A stretch of 58,980 nucleotides of DNA, taken from positions 1 to 58,980 of the forward strand of contig JAHITR010000063.1 in assembly GCA_018817505.1 (NCBI GenBank), in the 5' to 3' direction. A program made the translations under genes and the position numbers. The notes under the pieces are model-generated. The model saw only the letters and a program-made list of their open reading frames with translations, was not told the DNA's origin and did not search any database. This DNA is from Candidatus Bipolaricaulota bacterium (GTDB taxonomy: Bacteria; Bipolaricaulota; Bipolaricaulia; UBA7950; UBA9294). Numbering within the stretch: the first letter of the stretch is position 1; the number at the start of each line of letters is the position of its first letter. Positions 56,416-58,980 of this stretch are shown one piece after another.

Positions 56416-56580
56416 CGCATACTCCTAAGCTCTTGGGTCCAGATAATTGTAGCCTAAGGGTGTGGAGGGTTGCTGCCGAGGCCCGCTGCAATTCGCGACA
56501 GAAGGAAAGGGGTAGCATTCCGCCGTTTGGAGAGCATGTGGTCCCCCAAACGGCGGAAAGCAAGAGCGATCCGATCCCTG

Positions 56581-57168
56581 TTACGCTTCAGTCTCGTGTG
56601 GATCAAATTCCTCTGTTCGTCTTGGTTGAACTGAGGGCATCGGGCGGGGGGCGGGTGCGGGACGCCCGGAGCGTGCTGGGGACGCTGGTCTCGGGGGTCG
56701 AAATCCGTGCCCGGTCACCATGCTATTCATTTGCGTCGCCTGAATCATGGTCAGATCAATGGCTAGATTCTTGTCCATGCCCGCATCGACGAGTGTCCGA
56801 TAGTAGGTGGCGAGAGATGTGGCGATATTGGCCATCGATTCAGGCGTGTAAACTGCATCATTGATTCCCCGCATCAGCACGGGGATTCGCTCGGACATCA
56901 CATCGAGCAGCTCTTTGACGGACTCAGTATCCTCAAGCTCCTCTTCTGTGTCCTCAAGCTCGTCCTCCATATCCTCCAACTGATCCTCAAGTTCGTCCAG
57001 TTTGTCGGCGCGAGCATCGAGTTCATCGCGCAGCTTCTCAAGCTGTGCGCGCTCGTTCTCCAATTTCTCGCGCTCGCGGTCCAATCGAAGGCGATCACGT
57101 TCCATCTCTTGTTGGATCTTTTCCTTGGCTTGTTCCATGGCTTCGTCTCGATTCTTAGAGAACATCAT
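56581..57168 (-). CDS. Coiled-coil protein
   Basis: 'AKEKIQQEMERDRLRLDREREKLENERAQLEKLRDELDARADKLDELEDQLEDMEDELEDTEEELEDTE' long coiled coil; Pro-rich tail. Confidence 0.7.
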   Translation of the reverse strand: MMFSKNRDEAMEQAKEKIQQEMERDRLRLDREREKLENERAQLEKLRDELDARADKLDELEDQLEDMEDELEDTEEELEDTESVKELLDVMSERIPVLMRGINDAVYTPESMANIATSLATYYRTLVDAGMDKNLAIDLTMIQATQMNSMVTGHGFRPPRPASPARSGRPAPAPRPMPSVQPRRTEEFDPHETEA

Positions 57169-57539
57169 GCTCCTTTCTTGCGTCTTCCTATGATTTGAAC
57201 CTTGTGGCCTAATACCTTGAGGTTCCCCTGAACAGGCATTCTTTGGTTGTCTGCAGCAATCGCGAAATGGACGCCAATGAGGAACGATCCGACATCGATG
57301 CGTGCTTTCTTGGGTGCATCGAGGGTCGGAGAGAGCACATCCCACACGCGATCGATCGGTACGGGCGTTGCATCGACCGCCAATGCGAACTGGTGGCGCA
57401 GCTGAATGACGTGGGCCAGCTCCTTCTGACATGCTTCGCAGGAATCGATATGGCGAGCGAGCCTCCCCATTTTTGTCGCTTCCAGATGCCCAGACACGTA
57501 CCAGGGCATCCAATCTTGTACGGTTTGGCAAATGCTCAT
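57165..57539 (-). CDS. Anti-sigma factor with zf-HC2/ZAS motif
   Basis: 'HIDSCEACQKELAHV' HxxxCxxC next to an ECF sigma gene. Confidence 0.82.
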   Translation of the reverse strand: MSICQTVQDWMPWYVSGHLEATKMGRLARHIDSCEACQKELAHVIQLRHQFALAVDATPVPIDRVWDVLSPTLDAPKKARIDVGSFLIGVHFAIAADNQRMPVQGNLKVLGHKVQIIGRRKKGA

Positions 57540-58048
57540 GTCAGCTCCTTGGCCATTGCTTGCCTTGCGTGGTGCATTCTCGACTTGACTGTGCCTTCAG
57601 GGATGCCCAGCATGTCTGCGATCTCGCGCATGCTGAGGTTTTCGTAAAACACCAAGTGCATGACCTCTCGATGCATCGGCGAAAGCGTCTCCAACGCCTC
57701 TTGTACGCACAAATCGACGTGAAGATTTCGCGTTGGATCGCGCGTTTCTGCAGATGAATCGGTCTCAGGCAATCGCTGTCCCTTCGCTTCTTTGCGTATC
57801 AGGCTGTGAGCCTGGTTCCTGGCGATGCCGAGGATCCACGTCAGGGCCTTGGATCGTCCCTTGAAATGCCTCGCACCCTTCCAGACTGCCATCATTGTCT
57901 CCTGGAGGACTTCTTCTGCCAGATGGGGTTTCCGAAGAATCGACAGGGCATATCGATAAACCGCATTGGCATACTGGTCGTAGAGAAGGTGAAACGCGCC
58001 TCGATCCTGAGTGGCTACGAGTGCGAGCAATCTTCCTTCACCTGTCAA
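57536..58048 (-). CDS. ECF RNA polymerase sigma factor
   Basis: 'YDQYANAVYRYALSILRKPHLAEEVLQETMMAVWKGARHF' (sigma2) and 'LSMREIADMLGIPEGTVKSRMHHARQAM' (sigma4). Confidence 0.93.
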   Translation of the reverse strand: MTGEGRLLALVATQDRGAFHLLYDQYANAVYRYALSILRKPHLAEEVLQETMMAVWKGARHFKGRSKALTWILGIARNQAHSLIRKEAKGQRLPETDSSAETRDPTRNLHVDLCVQEALETLSPMHREVMHLVFYENLSMREIADMLGIPEGTVKSRMHHARQAMAKELT

Positions 58049-58237
58049 CGATTTCTCCTCATCCCTTGCTTCACTCCGTCAAGCACGGTATGCGATCAGT
58101 TTGCCCTACCATGAATGAGTGGTCCATTGCAGTCGTTTAGGTTCACTCGTCGAGAACCAGGGAAGAAATGGGTATAGCGAGCCTGACCCATGAGGCAAAG
58201 AATCCATCAAGGAAGATGCATTTCTGAAGCTGCGTAG

Positions 58238-58980
58238 CTAGTACCCGGCATGCAGATCGACGCGGTGCGGGACCGATTCTCCACGGGCGATGGCATTGAG
58301 GGTCTGAGCCAAGTCAGCCATGCGCCGCTGTTCAAGTTCCTCAAGCTGGAAAGCGCCGCCTCGGTGCGGGCTCATCACCACGTTGTCGAGCTCGTGAAAT
58401 GGGAAACGTGACGGTGGCGTGTTGGAGCGCGATTCGGGAGCGGGTGGGTAGTTGTACCAGACGTCGATCCCGGCGGCCGCGATCCGCCTCTCTCTGAGAG
58501 CAAGGTACAATGCCCCTTCATCGATGATGCCCCCCCGCGCGATATTGACCAGCACGCACGAGGGTGGCAGCATCTTCAACTCGGCTGCTCCAATCAGACC
58601 CTCTGTCTCGGGCGTCAGGGGCAGCGCAACGATCAGAACATCCGCGAGTGGCAGGAGATCGAAAAGCACCTCAGGGCTATGCGTCTGAACTGGCTTCGTA
58701 TTGGCTTCATCGACACGTCGCCGAATGGCGTGAACGTTCATGCCAAGGGCATGGCACGCACGAGCGATCCGCGATCCAATTGCTCCAAATCCGAGAATGA
58801 CTGCCGTCTTGCCGTCCAGCAACAGGGTAGGCGCCCCGTCGTAGCGGCTGCGCCAATCATGCATTCGAAACGTCTGATCCACCGGGATAAGCGATTTAGC
58901 GGCAGCAAGCAACAGCGCAATTGCCAGTTCCGAAGCCGAAGATGCATTGTGATGAAGGTTGTAGACAGCCAGATCGGTCC
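58238..58980 (-). CDS. D-isomer specific 2-hydroxyacid dehydrogenase, truncated by right edge
   Basis: 'TAVILGFGAIGSRIARACHALGMNVHAIRR', 'LVNIARGGIIDEGALYLALRERRIAAAGIDVWYNYP', 'NVVMSPHRGG'; frame continues to edge (…VYNLHHNASSASELAIALLLAAAKSL). Confidence 0.9.
   Translation of the reverse strand, partial: TDLAVYNLHHNASSASELAIALLLAAAKSLIPVDQTFRMHDWRSRYDGAPTLLLDGKTAVILGFGAIGSRIARACHALGMNVHAIRRRVDEANTKPVQTHSPEVLFDLLPLADVLIVALPLTPETEGLIGAAELKMLPPSCVLVNIARGGIIDEGALYLALRERRIAAAGIDVWYNYPPAPESRSNTPPSRFPFHELDNVVMSPHRGGAFQLEELEQRRMADLAQTLNAIARGESVPHRVDLHAGY

Noticed and set aside
1-58980. tRNA/rRNA genes, IS elements, prophage, CRISPR arrays
   Set aside because: Scanned by eye; no cloverleaf, transposase, integrase, phage structural gene or repeat-spacer pattern that I could support.

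Overview
Bacterial chromosomal window of about 59 kb. It looks like one contig with many short operons and no tRNA, rRNA, CRISPR or IS element that I can support. Left arm (1-7.9 kb): small accessory genes (DUF1801, GNAT, SRPBCC, VOC, M28 peptidase, Imm5-like) interspersed with decayed genes (DUF1801, M19 dipeptidase, cytidine deaminase), ending in an unusually hairpin-dense intergenic stretch (7502-7856). Then: a minus-strand spoVS(frameshifted)-argS-ftsY-ppdK cluster; an oligopeptide-type ABC transporter operon lacking ATPases; gyrA-tyrS; a complete 14-gene MBH-type (group 4) membrane-bound [NiFe] hydrogenase operon with Mrp-antiporter subunits in mbhA-N order (24253-32240, minus); a giant secreted 7x PKD protein; an ACT-domain protein; a 2011-aa alpha-2-macroglobulin with an intact CTEQ thioester motif; two tandem c-di-GMP-I (GEMM) riboswitch-like aptamers upstream of a small secreted protein; a gltX / TlpA / thioredoxin / NapH-like ferredoxin / uppP run; rsmD, surE, comEA-like; a DUF2419/Qng1-type queuosine-salvage glycosidase homolog; an ECF sigma/anti-sigma/coiled-coil operon; and a truncated 2-hydroxyacid dehydrogenase at the right edge. 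The most interesting items are the tandem c-di-GMP aptamers with their secreted target, the complete MBH operon in a bacterial genome, the bacterial Qng1 homolog, the redox trio, and the unexplained hairpin array. All family calls are by reading motifs in the translations; no database search was run.
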